Shown here: piece by piece, positions 38,145-47,227 of the stretch
Layout of the letters: each line of letters starts with the position of its first letter
How positions within the stretch are numbered: the first letter of the stretch is position 1
The notes under the pieces: model-generated
Databases searched by the model: none
What the model was told of the DNA's origin: nothing
The model's input: only the letters and a program-made list of their open reading frames with translations
Assembly (NCBI GenBank): GCA_022819985.1
Contig: JAJEGH010000023.1
Location: 62,001-126,000 of the forward strand
Length of the DNA stretch: 64,000 bases
DNA from: Alphaproteobacteria bacterium
Lineage (GTDB): Bacteria; Pseudomonadota; Alphaproteobacteria; Bin65
Direction of reading: 5' to 3'
Made by a program: the position numbers and the translations under genes

Positions 38145-39506
38145 CTATTCCGCAGCCTGAAGCAGGGTCGGCCGGTAGCGTTCTTCCATCTCGCGGCGCA
38201 GTTGCACGGCCGGGTGTGCGCCGTCGACCGCCACGTCGGACCAGCGGACGACTTGCCCTTTCGAGACCGGGTTCACCAGCCGGACGCCGTGGGTGAGCCC
38301 CATCGGCAGCGCGCCTTCGGCCAGCGAGCGCGCCGCCGGCATCAGCGTGCCGGAAACCGTGTAGCCGCCTTCGCCGTCGAGCAGGTCGCCGGCTGCGAGG
38401 TCGCGCTTGGCGACCGCGGCGGCGTCGGCGCGCCAGCCGGTCGCCGCGCCGGTCGGCTCGCCGCGCAGCGCGACGCTGGCGACGCTGATGCCCAGCTCCA
38501 GGCCGATCAGGTGCCAGCGCTTGTACATGGCGGCGTAGCGGCCGCTGTCGTCGGTCTGCAGGCCGTATTCCATGAAGCAGCGCGCGATATAGTCGGTATC
38601 GGCCTCGAAGGCGACGAACACGCCGAAGCGGATGTCGTAGTCGATGGCTTCGCCGCTTCGGTGCAGGGAGGATATGACCTCGACCTGCCCCTTGCGGTCG
38701 AGCGCGCCGCCTTCAGACCGGGGCCGGCAGATATTCGGGATTTGGTCGATGCGGCCGGGCGGGTAGGCCAGGCCGTCCGGCGCCGGCGTCAGGCCGGTCG
38801 CGTTGGCGACCGCCGTGCTCTCGATCGCCGGCTTGGTGCCGTCGAGGAAGGAAGTGAACATCTTGGGATTGAGGCCGCCCTCAGCCGCCTGCTCCGGGGT
38901 CAGCCCGTAGCCGCTCCACACATTGTCCGGCGTGTAGAACCGGAACTCGGGCAGCCATTTGTGGCCCCGGCCCGCCGCGGTCACGTCGAAGCCGCTGGCG
39001 CGCGCCCAGTCGACCAGGTCGCAGATCAGCGCCGGCTGATCGCCGTAGGCCAGCGAATAGACGATGCCGGCCGCACGCGCCTTTTCGGCCAGCAGCGGCC
39101 CGGCCAGCGCATCGGCCTCGACATTGACCATGATAATCGACTTGCCGTGGCGGCAGGCGAGCAGGACATGATGCACGCCGGACGGCGGATCGCCGGTCGA
39201 ATCGATGACCAGGTCGATCGCCTCTTGGCGGAACAGCGCCTCGACGTCCCCGGTAATCCAGGTTCCGCCGGACCGGAGGGCCGCATCGCAGTCCGCCGCC
39301 GCGTAGCGCTCGGCCGGCCAGCCGATGCGCGCCAGGTTTTCCCGGGCGCCGGCCGGGTTCAGGTCGGCGACGGCGGCAATATGGACGCCCGGCGTGCGGA
39401 TCGCCTGGGCGAGGAACATCGAGGCGAACTTGCCGCAGCCGAGGATGCCGACCCGGACGGGATCGTCCTGCGCTTCGCGTTCCAGAAGGAGGCGGTGAAG
39501 GTTCAC
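38145..39506 (-). CDS. NAD(P)-dependent dehydrogenase with C-terminal SAF domain
   Basis: A 453-aa protein. Residues 15-50 form a Rossmann NAD-binding motif, VRVGILGCGKFASMFLAQAI, in a homoserine-dehydrogenase or Gfo/Idh-like domain. The C-terminal region (AAVAKRDLAAGDLLDGEGGYTVSG) is a SAF domain, as in sialic-acid synthase and FlgA. No standard initiation codon lies near the motif except GTG at 39506, which forms a GTGA overlap with the PhyH stop, so translational coupling fixes that start. The two-gene unit presumably hydroxylates and then oxidises or rearranges one small metabolite. The substrate is unknown. Confidence 0.82.
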   Translation of the reverse strand: MNLHRLLLEREAQDDPVRVGILGCGKFASMFLAQAIRTPGVHIAAVADLNPAGARENLARIGWPAERYAAADCDAALRSGGTWITGDVEALFRQEAIDLVIDSTGDPPSGVHHVLLACRHGKSIIMVNVEADALAGPLLAEKARAAGIVYSLAYGDQPALICDLVDWARASGFDVTAAGRGHKWLPEFRFYTPDNVWSGYGLTPEQAAEGGLNPKMFTSFLDGTKPAIESTAVANATGLTPAPDGLAYPPGRIDQIPNICRPRSEGGALDRKGQVEVISSLHRSGEAIDYDIRFGVFVAFEADTDYIARCFMEYGLQTDDSGRYAAMYKRWHLIGLELGISVASVALRGEPTGAATGWRADAAAVAKRDLAAGDLLDGEGGYTVSGTLMPAARSLAEGALPMGLTHGVRLVNPVSKGQVVRWSDVAVDGAHPAVQLRREMEERYRPTLLQAAE

Positions 39507-40336
39507 GCCGCCTGTTCCGCCGCCACCCGGGTCCCGCTCCCGTCTCCGGCATACGGCGTCATCGGCGCGAGCAGGCAATCGTCCGCCAGCGGCTCGATGG
39601 GCGCGAAATCGCGATGGGCGATCCAGTCCGGCCGCTTGAAGCGCCGGATATGGTTTTCGACGTGGCACAGCGACAGGTAGACGATGGTCCGGCCCCAGGG
39701 CGACAGGTTGGGCGACGAGGCGTGCACGATGTTGCTGTGGAACATGAGGACGCTGCCGGCCGCGCCCTTGGCCGAATAGATGCCGCCGCGTTCCGCCAGT
39801 TCGCTCACCTTCGCCTTGTCGAGCGTCCACAACGGGTAGCTGGTCGTCTGAATATCGTGGCCGGCTTCGTAGACGCCTTCGCGATGCGAGTCCGGAATGA
39901 TCCACAGGGGACCATTGAACTCCGTCACTTCGTCAACGAACAACGCGATGTTCATGGCGCGCGGTTCCGGCATGAGGTCGTCGCGCGACCAGGTGCCGTA
40001 ATCCTGGTGCCACTGCCAGACATCGCCGTCGAAGGCGGCCTTGGCGTTGACCTTGTACTGGTGCATGTACACCGGCCCGTCGACCAGCTGCATGACCGGC
40101 CCGATCAGGCGCGGATGGCGGCCGAGCCGCCGGAACGCCTCGTGGTAGAGATGCGCGGCAAAGGCCGTGCGCGGAGCGACGCTGTCCTTCTCGCGCACCA
40201 CTTCCTTGCGGTCCATGGCATAGACTTCATCGGCCGCCTGCAGGAGGACATCCGCCTCCTCGGCCGAGAACAGGTTGGGCAGCATGAGGTAGCCGGTCTC
40301 GTGGAACCGGTCGATCTGGTCTTGCGTGAGCTTCAT
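39503..40336 (-). CDS. Phytanoyl-CoA dioxygenase (PhyH)-family Fe(II)/2-oxoglutarate oxygenase
   Basis: A 277-aa double-stranded beta-helix oxygenase. The iron site HxD is in WQWHQDYGTWSRDDLM, and the distal His plus 2-oxoglutarate-binding Arg are in LMFHSNIVHASSPNLSPWGRTI. The VYMHQYKVNAKAAFDGDVWQWHQD context resembles ectoine hydroxylase (EctD) but no ectABC genes are present, so I do not name it EctD. I chose ATG 40336 (MKLTQDQIDRFHETGYL). The stop overlaps the following SAF-dehydrogenase GTG. Small-molecule hydroxylation is expected. Confidence 0.88.
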   Translation of the reverse strand: MKLTQDQIDRFHETGYLMLPNLFSAEEADVLLQAADEVYAMDRKEVVREKDSVAPRTAFAAHLYHEAFRRLGRHPRLIGPVMQLVDGPVYMHQYKVNAKAAFDGDVWQWHQDYGTWSRDDLMPEPRAMNIALFVDEVTEFNGPLWIIPDSHREGVYEAGHDIQTTSYPLWTLDKAKVSELAERGGIYSAKGAAGSVLMFHSNIVHASSPNLSPWGRTIVYLSLCHVENHIRRFKRPDWIAHRDFAPIEPLADDCLLAPMTPYAGDGSGTRVAAEQAA

Positions 40337-40461
40337 CGTCGTGCGCCCTTTGGACATCTGGGCCGGCCGGAACGGGATAAGGCAAAGGATAGGCGCACGG
40401 CCGCGCCGGATCAACGGCGCACAGCCGCAAGCCTGACGAACCAGCGACGCCGGCGGAGACC

Positions 40462-41397
40462 ATGAAAGCAGCGTATATGAACGAACAGGGCGGCCCGGAG
40501 GTCCTGCAATACGGCGACTTGCCGGACCCGCAGGCCGGGCCGGGCGAGATTGCGGTGGACGTTCACGCCGCCTCGGTCAACGCCGCGGACTGGAAGGTGC
40601 GCTCCGGCAGCTACGCCAGGATTACGGACTTTCCCTATGTGCTGGGCCGGGATTTCTCCGGCGTCGTCGCCGAGGTGGGCGCGGGGGCGGGCGCGGGCGT
40701 GACCGACCTTGCGCCGGGCGATCCCGTCTTCGGCGTACTCGATGCCGGCCAGGAAGGCGCCTATGCCGAAAAGGTGGCGGTCAGGGCCGATCTGGCGGCG
40801 CGGAAGCCCGAGGGCTGGTCCCACGAGGAGGCCGTTGCGCTGGCGCTCGCCGGTCTGACGGCGATCGTTTCCCTTGAAGATACGCTGAAGCTGCAGGCCG
40901 GCGAGACCATCGTGATCCAGGGCGGCGCCGGCGGCGTCGCGGGCTTCGCCATCCAGCTTGCCAAACATATCGGCGCGACCGTCGTCACCACCGCAAGCGC
41001 GGCAAACCATGACTATGTGAAGGGCCTGGGCGCCGACCGGGTCATCGACTACCGCGCGCAGGATTTCACGCAGGAAGTCTCGGGTGTCGATGCGGTGTTC
41101 GAGACCGTCGGCGGCGACGTCGCCCGGCGCTCCTTCGATGTGCTGCGGCCCGGCGGCCGGGCGGCGTTCATCGCTTCGGGCGGCCAGGCGCCGAAGCCGC
41201 CGCGCAGCGACGTGACCGCCCTCCGGCCCAACGTCGCCCGCGCCCGGCGCCACATGGAGCGGGTCGCCGAACTGTTCGCCGCCGGCGCCGTGACCGTCCC
41301 GCCGATCCGCACCTTCCCGCTCGCCGAAGCGGCCGACGCCCACCGGGTGAGCGAGGGCCGGCACCTGCGGGGCAAGCTGGTGCTCAAGGTGCGGTAG
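40462..41397 (+). CDS. Quinone oxidoreductase-like zinc-independent alcohol dehydrogenase family protein
   Basis: A 311-aa MDR-superfamily reductase of the quinone oxidoreductase type. The NADPH-binding region is TIVIQGGAGGVAGFAIQLAKHIGATVV and the start GGPEVLQYGDLPDPQAG is typical. No catalytic-zinc cysteine/histidine set is seen. The C-terminal RGKLVLKVR is encoded by the 26-bp sequence that is repeated at 42395-42420 beyond the next cassette. It is divergent from the PhyH gene. Confidence 0.9.
   Translation: MKAAYMNEQGGPEVLQYGDLPDPQAGPGEIAVDVHAASVNAADWKVRSGSYARITDFPYVLGRDFSGVVAEVGAGAGAGVTDLAPGDPVFGVLDAGQEGAYAEKVAVRADLAARKPEGWSHEEAVALALAGLTAIVSLEDTLKLQAGETIVIQGGAGGVAGFAIQLAKHIGATVVTTASAANHDYVKGLGADRVIDYRAQDFTQEVSGVDAVFETVGGDVARRSFDVLRPGGRAAFIASGGQAPKPPRSDVTALRPNVARARRHMERVAELFAAGAVTVPPIRTFPLAEAADAHRVSEGRHLRGKLVLKVR
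41372..41397. repeat. Direct repeat, copy 1 (3' end of the quinone oxidoreductase gene)
   Basis: GCAAGCTGGTGCTCAAGGTG plus CGGTAG, 26 bp, ending exactly at the stop codon. An exact second copy lies at 42395-42420. The two bracket the gene pair 41487-42351. Confidence 0.85.
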
Positions 41398-41486
41398 GGT
41401 TGCTTGATTTCGACCCCGCACCACGCCAGATAATCCGCCATCGTTAAACACGCCTTCCCCGCCGGTCCGAACGGAGCGGTTACGCC

Positions 41487-42056
41487 ATGACCATTGCATC
41501 CGGGCCTGTTTCGCTGACCGGCGACGCGATCCGCAATGTCGGGCGGGTGCTGCCCTGGCTGGCCGAAATACCGAACAGTCCGGATCGGACCCGGTTTACA
41601 TCCGACGACTTCCTGCGGCCCTCGAACCGCGAGACCCGGAAAGCCGTCGCCGCGTTGGAGCGCAATCTTGGCGAACGCTACGAGGCTGTAAATTCTGTCG
41701 TCGCTGCGATGACGGACAAGCTGCGGACAGAAATCGAGTCGGCCCCCGCCGATACGGAATTGGATCCCGAAGGAACAGGCGCTCAGGCGCTCGAATACGC
41801 CGAGGATCACTTCCGAAGGGAGTGCGGCGAACTGCGCGACATCCGTAATGCGCTGGAACGCTCAGGAGGAGAGGCCGCGCATGGCGCAGGCATATTCCGG
41901 GAACTCGAACGCCTCGAAGAATTGTTCGCCGGAATTGTCAGCCAATGCCAGGAGATTCGCTGGCTTCTGATGATTGGCGACGGCGCTCTCGCGCCGACAA
42001 CCGGCAAGACATTTACCTCAGGCGCGGAACTGGTCTCTTCGCTGACGGCCGAGTGA
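41487..42056 (+). CDS. Unrecognised protein, probable partner (antitoxin?) of the RelE-like toxin
   Basis: A 189-aa protein I do not recognise. It is largely helical and acidic; NLGERYEAVNSVVAAMTDKLRTEIE and the long run ALEYAEDHFRRECGELRDIRNAL suggest a coiled or bundled region near residues 65-125. There is no ribbon-helix-helix, HTH, AbrB or Phd-type DNA-binding motif. It ends 4 bp before the RelE-like toxin and begins after GGAG, so the two are probably co-translated. Its length is about twice that of ordinary RelB/ParD/HigA antitoxins. An antitoxin role is inferred only from position. Confidence 0.65.
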   Translation: MTIASGPVSLTGDAIRNVGRVLPWLAEIPNSPDRTRFTSDDFLRPSNRETRKAVAALERNLGERYEAVNSVVAAMTDKLRTEIESAPADTELDPEGTGAQALEYAEDHFRRECGELRDIRNALERSGGEAAHGAGIFRELERLEELFAGIVSQCQEIRWLLMIGDGALAPTTGKTFTSGAELVSSLTAE

Positions 42057-42060
42057 CCTC

Positions 42061-42351
42061 GTGAATGTCCCGGTCCCGAAAATTCCGGCGTTCGAAGAAC
42101 CGGCCGGACCGTTCCGGCGCCAGGTCAAACGGCTCCCGCCGCGGATGCAGCGGGAGCTTGCCACCGTCATCGACGAATTGCTGGCGGGTACGCTGTCTCG
42201 CGGAAGGCGTTACGAAAAACTGAGAGGCGGCGGCAATCTTCACTCGGTCCGGCTGACCCGGAATTACCGTTTCGTGTTCCAGATTCTGGAGAACGGAAAC
42301 GCGAAACCGGTGGCCGTCGGGCCGCACGACGAAGCCTACCGCACGGCCTGA
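42061..42351 (+). CDS. RelE/ParE-superfamily toxin-like protein
   Basis: A 96-aa protein. The C-terminal half follows the RelE/ParE fold: FRRQVKRLPPRMQRELATVIDELLAG, then KLRGGGNLHSVRLTRNYRFVFQILENG, with the basic strand residues of mRNA-interferase or ParE toxins. It starts with GTG, 4 bp after the upstream gene. Whether it cleaves mRNA or inhibits gyrase cannot be told by eye. The stretch between this gene and tacA contains the second copy of the 26-bp direct repeat. Confidence 0.8.
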   Translation: MNVPVPKIPAFEEPAGPFRRQVKRLPPRMQRELATVIDELLAGTLSRGRRYEKLRGGGNLHSVRLTRNYRFVFQILENGNAKPVAVGPHDEAYRTA

Positions 42352-42394
42352 CACTGCACGGTCATTCGCGACAGCGAAAGCTGGTGCGCGAGGA

Positions 42395-42420
42395 GCAAGC
42401 TGGTGCTCAAGGTGCGGTAG
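42395..42420. repeat. Direct repeat, copy 2 (duplicate of oxidoreductase 3' end)
   Basis: Exact copy of the 26 bp at 41372-41397, still ending in TAG. The sequence just upstream (encoding RDSESWCAR in that frame) only vaguely resembles the oxidoreductase, so this is a fragment, not a second gene. Confidence 0.85.
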
Positions 42421-42511
42421 CCGGGGGTCGCGCCCAAATCCGCGCTGGCGCCGCACCGGAACCACCATCATCACCGAATCTCCTTTCCCGACCGGCGTCC
42501 AGGCTTGAACT

Positions 42512-42530
42512 GTAAGCCGCTACGGCTTAC
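42512..42530. promoter_or_regulatory. Operator palindrome of the DUF1778/GNAT module
   Basis: GTAAGCCG-cta-CGGCTTAC, a perfect 8-bp inverted repeat with 3-nt centre, 27 bp before the antitoxin ATG. Its position suits binding by the ribbon-helix-helix antitoxin. Confidence 0.7.
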
Positions 42531-42557
42531 GTTTCCGGCAAGAAGAAGGAGGCTTCG

Positions 42558-42851
42558 ATGGCGGTTCGGCAAGCCAAGACCGAGCGCGTGCAGATGCGTG
42601 TCGATCCCGAGGCAAAACGCATGCTGGAGCGCGCCGCGGCGCTGGAGAACACCACGGTGTCGGCCTTCGTCGTGCACAATGCACTCAAAGCCGCCGATCG
42701 CCTGATCCAGGACCGCGAGCGGCTCACCGTGAGCGAGCGGGACTGGAACCTGTTCTTCGACGCTCTTGTCGATCCCCCCGAACCGAACGCGGCGTTGCGT
42801 CGGGCGTTCGCAGCCCACGATCGTCTGGTTGCGAAAACCGCGGGCCGATGA
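42558..42851 (+). CDS. DUF1778 (TacA-type) ribbon-helix-helix antitoxin
   Basis: A 97-aa antitoxin. The N-terminus (KTERVQMRVDPEAKRMLERAAALENTTVSAFVVHNAL) is a ribbon-helix-helix DNA-binding domain of the DUF1778 type, and the C-terminal toxin-binding segment is NLFFDALVDPPEPNAALRRAF. AGGAGG lies before the ATG. It overlaps the GNAT gene as ATGA. The complex should repress its own operator at 42512-42530. Confidence 0.92.
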   Translation: MAVRQAKTERVQMRVDPEAKRMLERAAALENTTVSAFVVHNALKAADRLIQDRERLTVSERDWNLFFDALVDPPEPNAALRRAFAAHDRLVAKTAGR

Positions 42852-43351
42852 CATTCGCCATCGAAGTGCTGACACGGTCTCATGACCGGTCGCGCTTCGA
42901 TTGCGGCTCCGAAGCGCTCGATCGATATATCCGCCAGCAGGCGTCGCAGGATGCGCGGCGGAAAGTGGCGCGGGTGTTTGTCGCCGTTCCGGAGGGAAGC
43001 CGGGAGGTGGCGGGATTCTACACGCTCAGCGCGGGAAGCCTGGCGAGAACCGCGCTACCGCCGAGGGAAGCCCGACGTTTGCCCCGTTATCCGGTGCCTG
43101 TGGCGTTGATCGGACGGTTGGCGGTCGATGGGCGCTGGGGCGGGCGGGGCCTGGGGTCGGCTCTTGTGGCAGACGCACTCCGCCGTGCGATCCGCGCCGG
43201 CGAGGCGCTTGCGGTCTATGCGGTCATCGTGGACGCCAAGGACGAGCAGGCCCGGATATTCTACGAGCGTTTCGGCTTCATCCGGCTGGCCGACGCGGAA
43301 AATCGCTTGTTTTGTCCCATCGCCACGGCGGAACGATCGATCGGCAGTTGA
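42848..43351 (+). CDS. GNAT-family (TacT-type) acetyltransferase toxin
   Basis: A 167-aa GNAT toxin of the TacT group, which acetylates the amino acid on charged tRNAs and stops translation. FDCGSEALDRYIRQQASQDARRKVARVFVA is the typical start. The acetyl-CoA loop is RWGGRGLGSALVADALRRA (variant of QGRGxG), and the catalytic tyrosine lies in DEQARIFYERFGF. It overlaps tacA by 4 bp. It is followed by a convergent thiolase gene. Confidence 0.93.
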   Translation: MTFAIEVLTRSHDRSRFDCGSEALDRYIRQQASQDARRKVARVFVAVPEGSREVAGFYTLSAGSLARTALPPREARRLPRYPVPVALIGRLAVDGRWGGRGLGSALVADALRRAIRAGEALAVYAVIVDAKDEQARIFYERFGFIRLADAENRLFCPIATAERSIGS

Positions 43352-43375
43352 TTCTCCGGCGCCGGGAAACCCGCC

Positions 43376-44581
<1,206 letters not shown>

Positions 44582-44779
44582 GGTCGGGATCCTCCTGCGG
44601 CGGCGGGGTCATCGCAACTTCGGGGGCGCCGCCTGTCGGGCCGTCATATCGGCTGGATGGCGCGCCGCTGCAAGCCCCGTACGGTCGCCCCGCTCAGCCG
44701 CAGACCGGCTTCAGCAGCCACAGGATGAACTGCGGGAAGACGATGGCCGGCAGCGGGCAGGCTGGCGATGCAGCCGCTT

Positions 44780-45721
44780 TCAATCCAGTAGCTCGGCGAT
44801 ACGCCGTACAGACTGGACGGCGTCGCGGAACTTTGGGGTATCCGCCTCGGTTCCGTAAGACATCGCGGCGACGAAGCGTCCGTATTCGTCGGCGTATTCG
44901 GGATCGGTCGAAATAATGTCCAGAGCCGCCGCAACCCGCGCCGCCGGTGTCCTTTCGCGGCGGTCGGGCCTCGGCCTTTCTCTTGCGGCATCCGCATCCA
45001 GAGTGCGTCGCGACAGCTCGGCAAAGCGGGAATGATCGGTAGCGTGCGCTTCGAGCGCCGCCAAATCGTGCAAATGGCGGACCAGCGTGGGATCGTCATT
45101 CGCGCCACCCCGTTGCCGGGTCAACACCCGCCAGGTCAGAGCGCTGAGTTTGTCGGCCGCGGTCTCCGCCGGCGCGACACAGGCGGCCAGTGGAACTTCC
45201 TCCGCCTCCCTACGCGTCGCAGCCACAAGGGAGCGCAAGGGCCGCTCCTCCGGCGGCAATGCCGGGCGTAACAGTGACATTTCCAGCCTGATTTCCGGGC
45301 GCAGAGCGGAGGCAGGATCGAAGTTCGTCGGGTACCCGATCCGACACTGGAAAAAGCGACCCTCATTGCGGACAAGAATGTCGCTATCGTGGAGCGTCCG
45401 CCCGCCTCCTGCGCGAAGCGTCTCGATCACCGCGTTGCGATAGCTCCAACGTTCGGTGCGACCAATTCCGGCCTCGGAAATGACGAGCTTAAAGTCGAGG
45501 TCTTCGGAGAAGCGCCGGATCAGGCCGTATCCCTTGGACAAACTTGTGCCGCCGGAGAACACCGGTCGCAACCCGTCCTGCACGACGCCGACGATAGCCG
45601 CTATCGCCTGCGTCGCGTGCCAGTCCTTCTCCACGAAAGACGAGTCGACGCCGAGTTCAGCGGCGACGGCCTCAAGAAGCGCGGGGTCGGGAAGTGCGCT
45701 CGAAGACAGCGAATTTGCCAT
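44780..45721 (-). CDS. abiEii: AbiEii/AbiGii-family nucleotidyltransferase toxin
   Basis: A 313-aa toxin of the type IV AbiE system. The nucleotidyltransferase signature is FSGGTSLSKGYGLIRRFSEDLDFKL near residue 55 (GGTSL motif, then the DLD metal pair). A C-terminal helical part follows. In AbiE systems the toxin modifies RNA (tRNA in MenT-type relatives) and aborts phage infection. It overlaps the AbiEi-like gene by 50 bp and is on the same strand. Length is close to the family norm. Confidence 0.9.
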   Translation of the reverse strand: MANSLSSSALPDPALLEAVAAELGVDSSFVEKDWHATQAIAAIVGVVQDGLRPVFSGGTSLSKGYGLIRRFSEDLDFKLVISEAGIGRTERWSYRNAVIETLRAGGGRTLHDSDILVRNEGRFFQCRIGYPTNFDPASALRPEIRLEMSLLRPALPPEERPLRSLVAATRREAEEVPLAACVAPAETAADKLSALTWRVLTRQRGGANDDPTLVRHLHDLAALEAHATDHSRFAELSRRTLDADAARERPRPDRRERTPAARVAAALDIISTDPEYADEYGRFVAAMSYGTEADTPKFRDAVQSVRRIAELLD

Positions 45722-46106
45722 CGTGACCGATTTTGCGGGAAATACGGCCCTTGACGGCGATCATGCGGCCTGTCGGCACTTGTGTCGTTCTACCTTCGCC
45801 GTAGGCCCGCTCGAATTCCGATGGGGCGGTTTCGACATTCAGACGCTTCAGCGCCTCCCGGGCGAGCGCCGGCAAGGGCCTGGCGGGAACGATCTTGCCG
45901 GAAAACGGGGAGACGGCGGCGCGGGCGTAGAGGCCATAACCGATTCTGACGAGCCGGCCCTTGGCAGCAAGGCGGCGCAGGGCGCGGCCCACTTGGTCGT
46001 AATCCCCGAGATCTTCGAAATCGCGACGCAGGAAGACATCGCTCCTCTTGCGCGCAATTCGCTCGGCGATGCGCTTCTCCAGGGTTTTGCGCTTGCTGGG
46101 TTTCAT
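45672..46106 (-). CDS. AbiEi-like antitoxin (DUF6088 type)
   Basis: A 144-aa protein. The N-terminal winged-helix segment (KRIAERIARKRSDVFLRRDFEDLGDYDQVGRALRRLAAKGRLVRIGYGLYARA) is the AbiEi/DUF6088 DNA-binding domain, and the rest resembles its short C-terminal domain. It is shorter than classical AbiEi. I chose ATG 46106; the track ORF adds 23 residues that read into the operator repeats. A phased direct repeat lies immediately upstream. Toxin gene follows with a long overlap. Confidence 0.82.
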   Translation of the reverse strand: MKPSKRKTLEKRIAERIARKRSDVFLRRDFEDLGDYDQVGRALRRLAAKGRLVRIGYGLYARAAVSPFSGKIVPARPLPALAREALKRLNVETAPSEFERAYGEGRTTQVPTGRMIAVKGRISRKIGHDGKFAVFERTSRPRAS

Positions 46107-46118
46107 GTCCGTAGGGTA

Positions 46119-46158
46119 TTGCAAAAATACGACATTATCATGTTGCAGAAATACGACA
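46119..46158. promoter_or_regulatory. Phased direct-repeat operator of the AbiE module
   Basis: TTGCAAAAATACGACA at 46119-46134 and TTGCAGAAATACGACA at 46143-46158, 15 of 16 identical with a 24-bp period, just before the AbiEi-like start. A TTGTCG/TAATGT promoter pair on the minus strand overlaps the repeats. Confidence 0.65.
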
Positions 46159-46297
46159 ATTTTGGCGCTTGTCAACGGCGCTGCCGGGTCGCCGACGGGG
46201 CTTCGGGCGGGGCTTCGGGACGCAGGGCCGCGGGCTGCGCCCCGCCCGCCGGCGCGCTACAGTGCGCCGGAGAGAACAACCGCCGGAGCCGCCGGGC

Positions 46298-47110
46298 ATG
46301 ACCGCATCGGAGACCAGCCGCCATATCCGCCTCGAGATGCATCCGGGCGACCGCGGGGCCGTCGCCCACCTCGTCCTCGACCGGCCGGAGAAGCGCAACG
46401 CGCTCAATCTGGAGATGTGGCGGGCGATCCCGCCGCTGGTCGCCCGGGCCGAGGCCGACCTGGCGGTCAAGGCCATCGTCGTGCGCGGAGTCGACCGCAC
46501 GGCCTTCGCCGCCGGCGCCGACATAAGCCAGTTCCGCGAACGCTTCCGCAACCGGGAGAACGCGCTGGCCTACATGCAGGCGGTGAACGGCGCGGCCGGG
46601 TCGCTGGCCGACTGCCTGAAGCCGGTCATCGCCCTGATCCACGGCGATTGCGTCGGCGGCGGCGTCGAGATCGCGATCGCCTGCGACCTGCGCTTCTGCA
46701 GCACCGGGAGCCGCTTCGGCATCACGCCGGCCCGGCTCGGCATCTGCTACAGCATGGCCTCGACGCGGCGGGTCAGCCAGACGATCGGGCCGTCGAAGAC
46801 GAAGGACCTGCTGTTCACCGGCCGGCTGATCGACGCCGCGACGGCCGAAGCCTGGGGCCTTGCCGACCGGGTCTGCGCCCCCGACGAACTCGACCGCGAG
46901 ACCGCCGCCTTCGTCGAATCGATCTGCCGCAACAGCCAGTACAGCGTGCGTTACGCCAAGCGGGCGCTGCGCGAGATCGCCGCCGGCGCCGCCGAAGAGC
47001 CGGACCTGCTGCGCGAACTGCGCCTCGGCGCCTACGAGGCCGGCGACCTCAACGAAGGCATCGCGGCCTATCTGGAAAAGCGCAAGCCGGAATTCAGTTG
47101 GAACGGATAG
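46298..47110 (+). CDS. Enoyl-CoA hydratase/isomerase family protein
   Basis: A 270-aa crotonase-fold protein. Seen are LVLDRPEKRNALNLEMW, AFAAGADISQFRERF (oxyanion loop) and HGDCVGGGVEIAIACDLRFCS with the first catalytic-type Glu. The second-Glu position reads FGITPARLGICY (Ala instead of Glu), so it may be an isomerase or a different crotonase chemistry rather than a standard hydratase. I chose ATG 46298 for length and motif position. It is followed by the orphan molybdenum hydroxylase gene on the same strand. Confidence 0.85.
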   Translation: MTASETSRHIRLEMHPGDRGAVAHLVLDRPEKRNALNLEMWRAIPPLVARAEADLAVKAIVVRGVDRTAFAAGADISQFRERFRNRENALAYMQAVNGAAGSLADCLKPVIALIHGDCVGGGVEIAIACDLRFCSTGSRFGITPARLGICYSMASTRRVSQTIGPSKTKDLLFTGRLIDAATAEAWGLADRVCAPDELDRETAAFVESICRNSQYSVRYAKRALREIAAGAAEEPDLLRELRLGAYEAGDLNEGIAAYLEKRKPEFSWNG

Positions 47111-47227
47111 ACCGGCATACCCGGCGCTTATGGACGGCCCGGCGCCTTCGGCCTTTCGCCGGGTCCGGCGCCCGACTAACATCCGCAGCGCTTGGGGACC
47201 GGCCGAGCCGGACAGGAGGAGCGAAGC

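Noticed and set aside
39503-40336. Calling the PhyH protein ectoine hydroxylase EctD
   Set aside because: Resemblance at the iron site is shared by many PhyH proteins, no ectoine-synthesis genes are near, and it is coupled to a SAF dehydrogenase.
42352-42420. A short ORF ending in the copied SKLVLKVR
   Set aside because: The frame begins right after the RelE stop with no start codon or ribosome site; it is a fragment created by the repeat.
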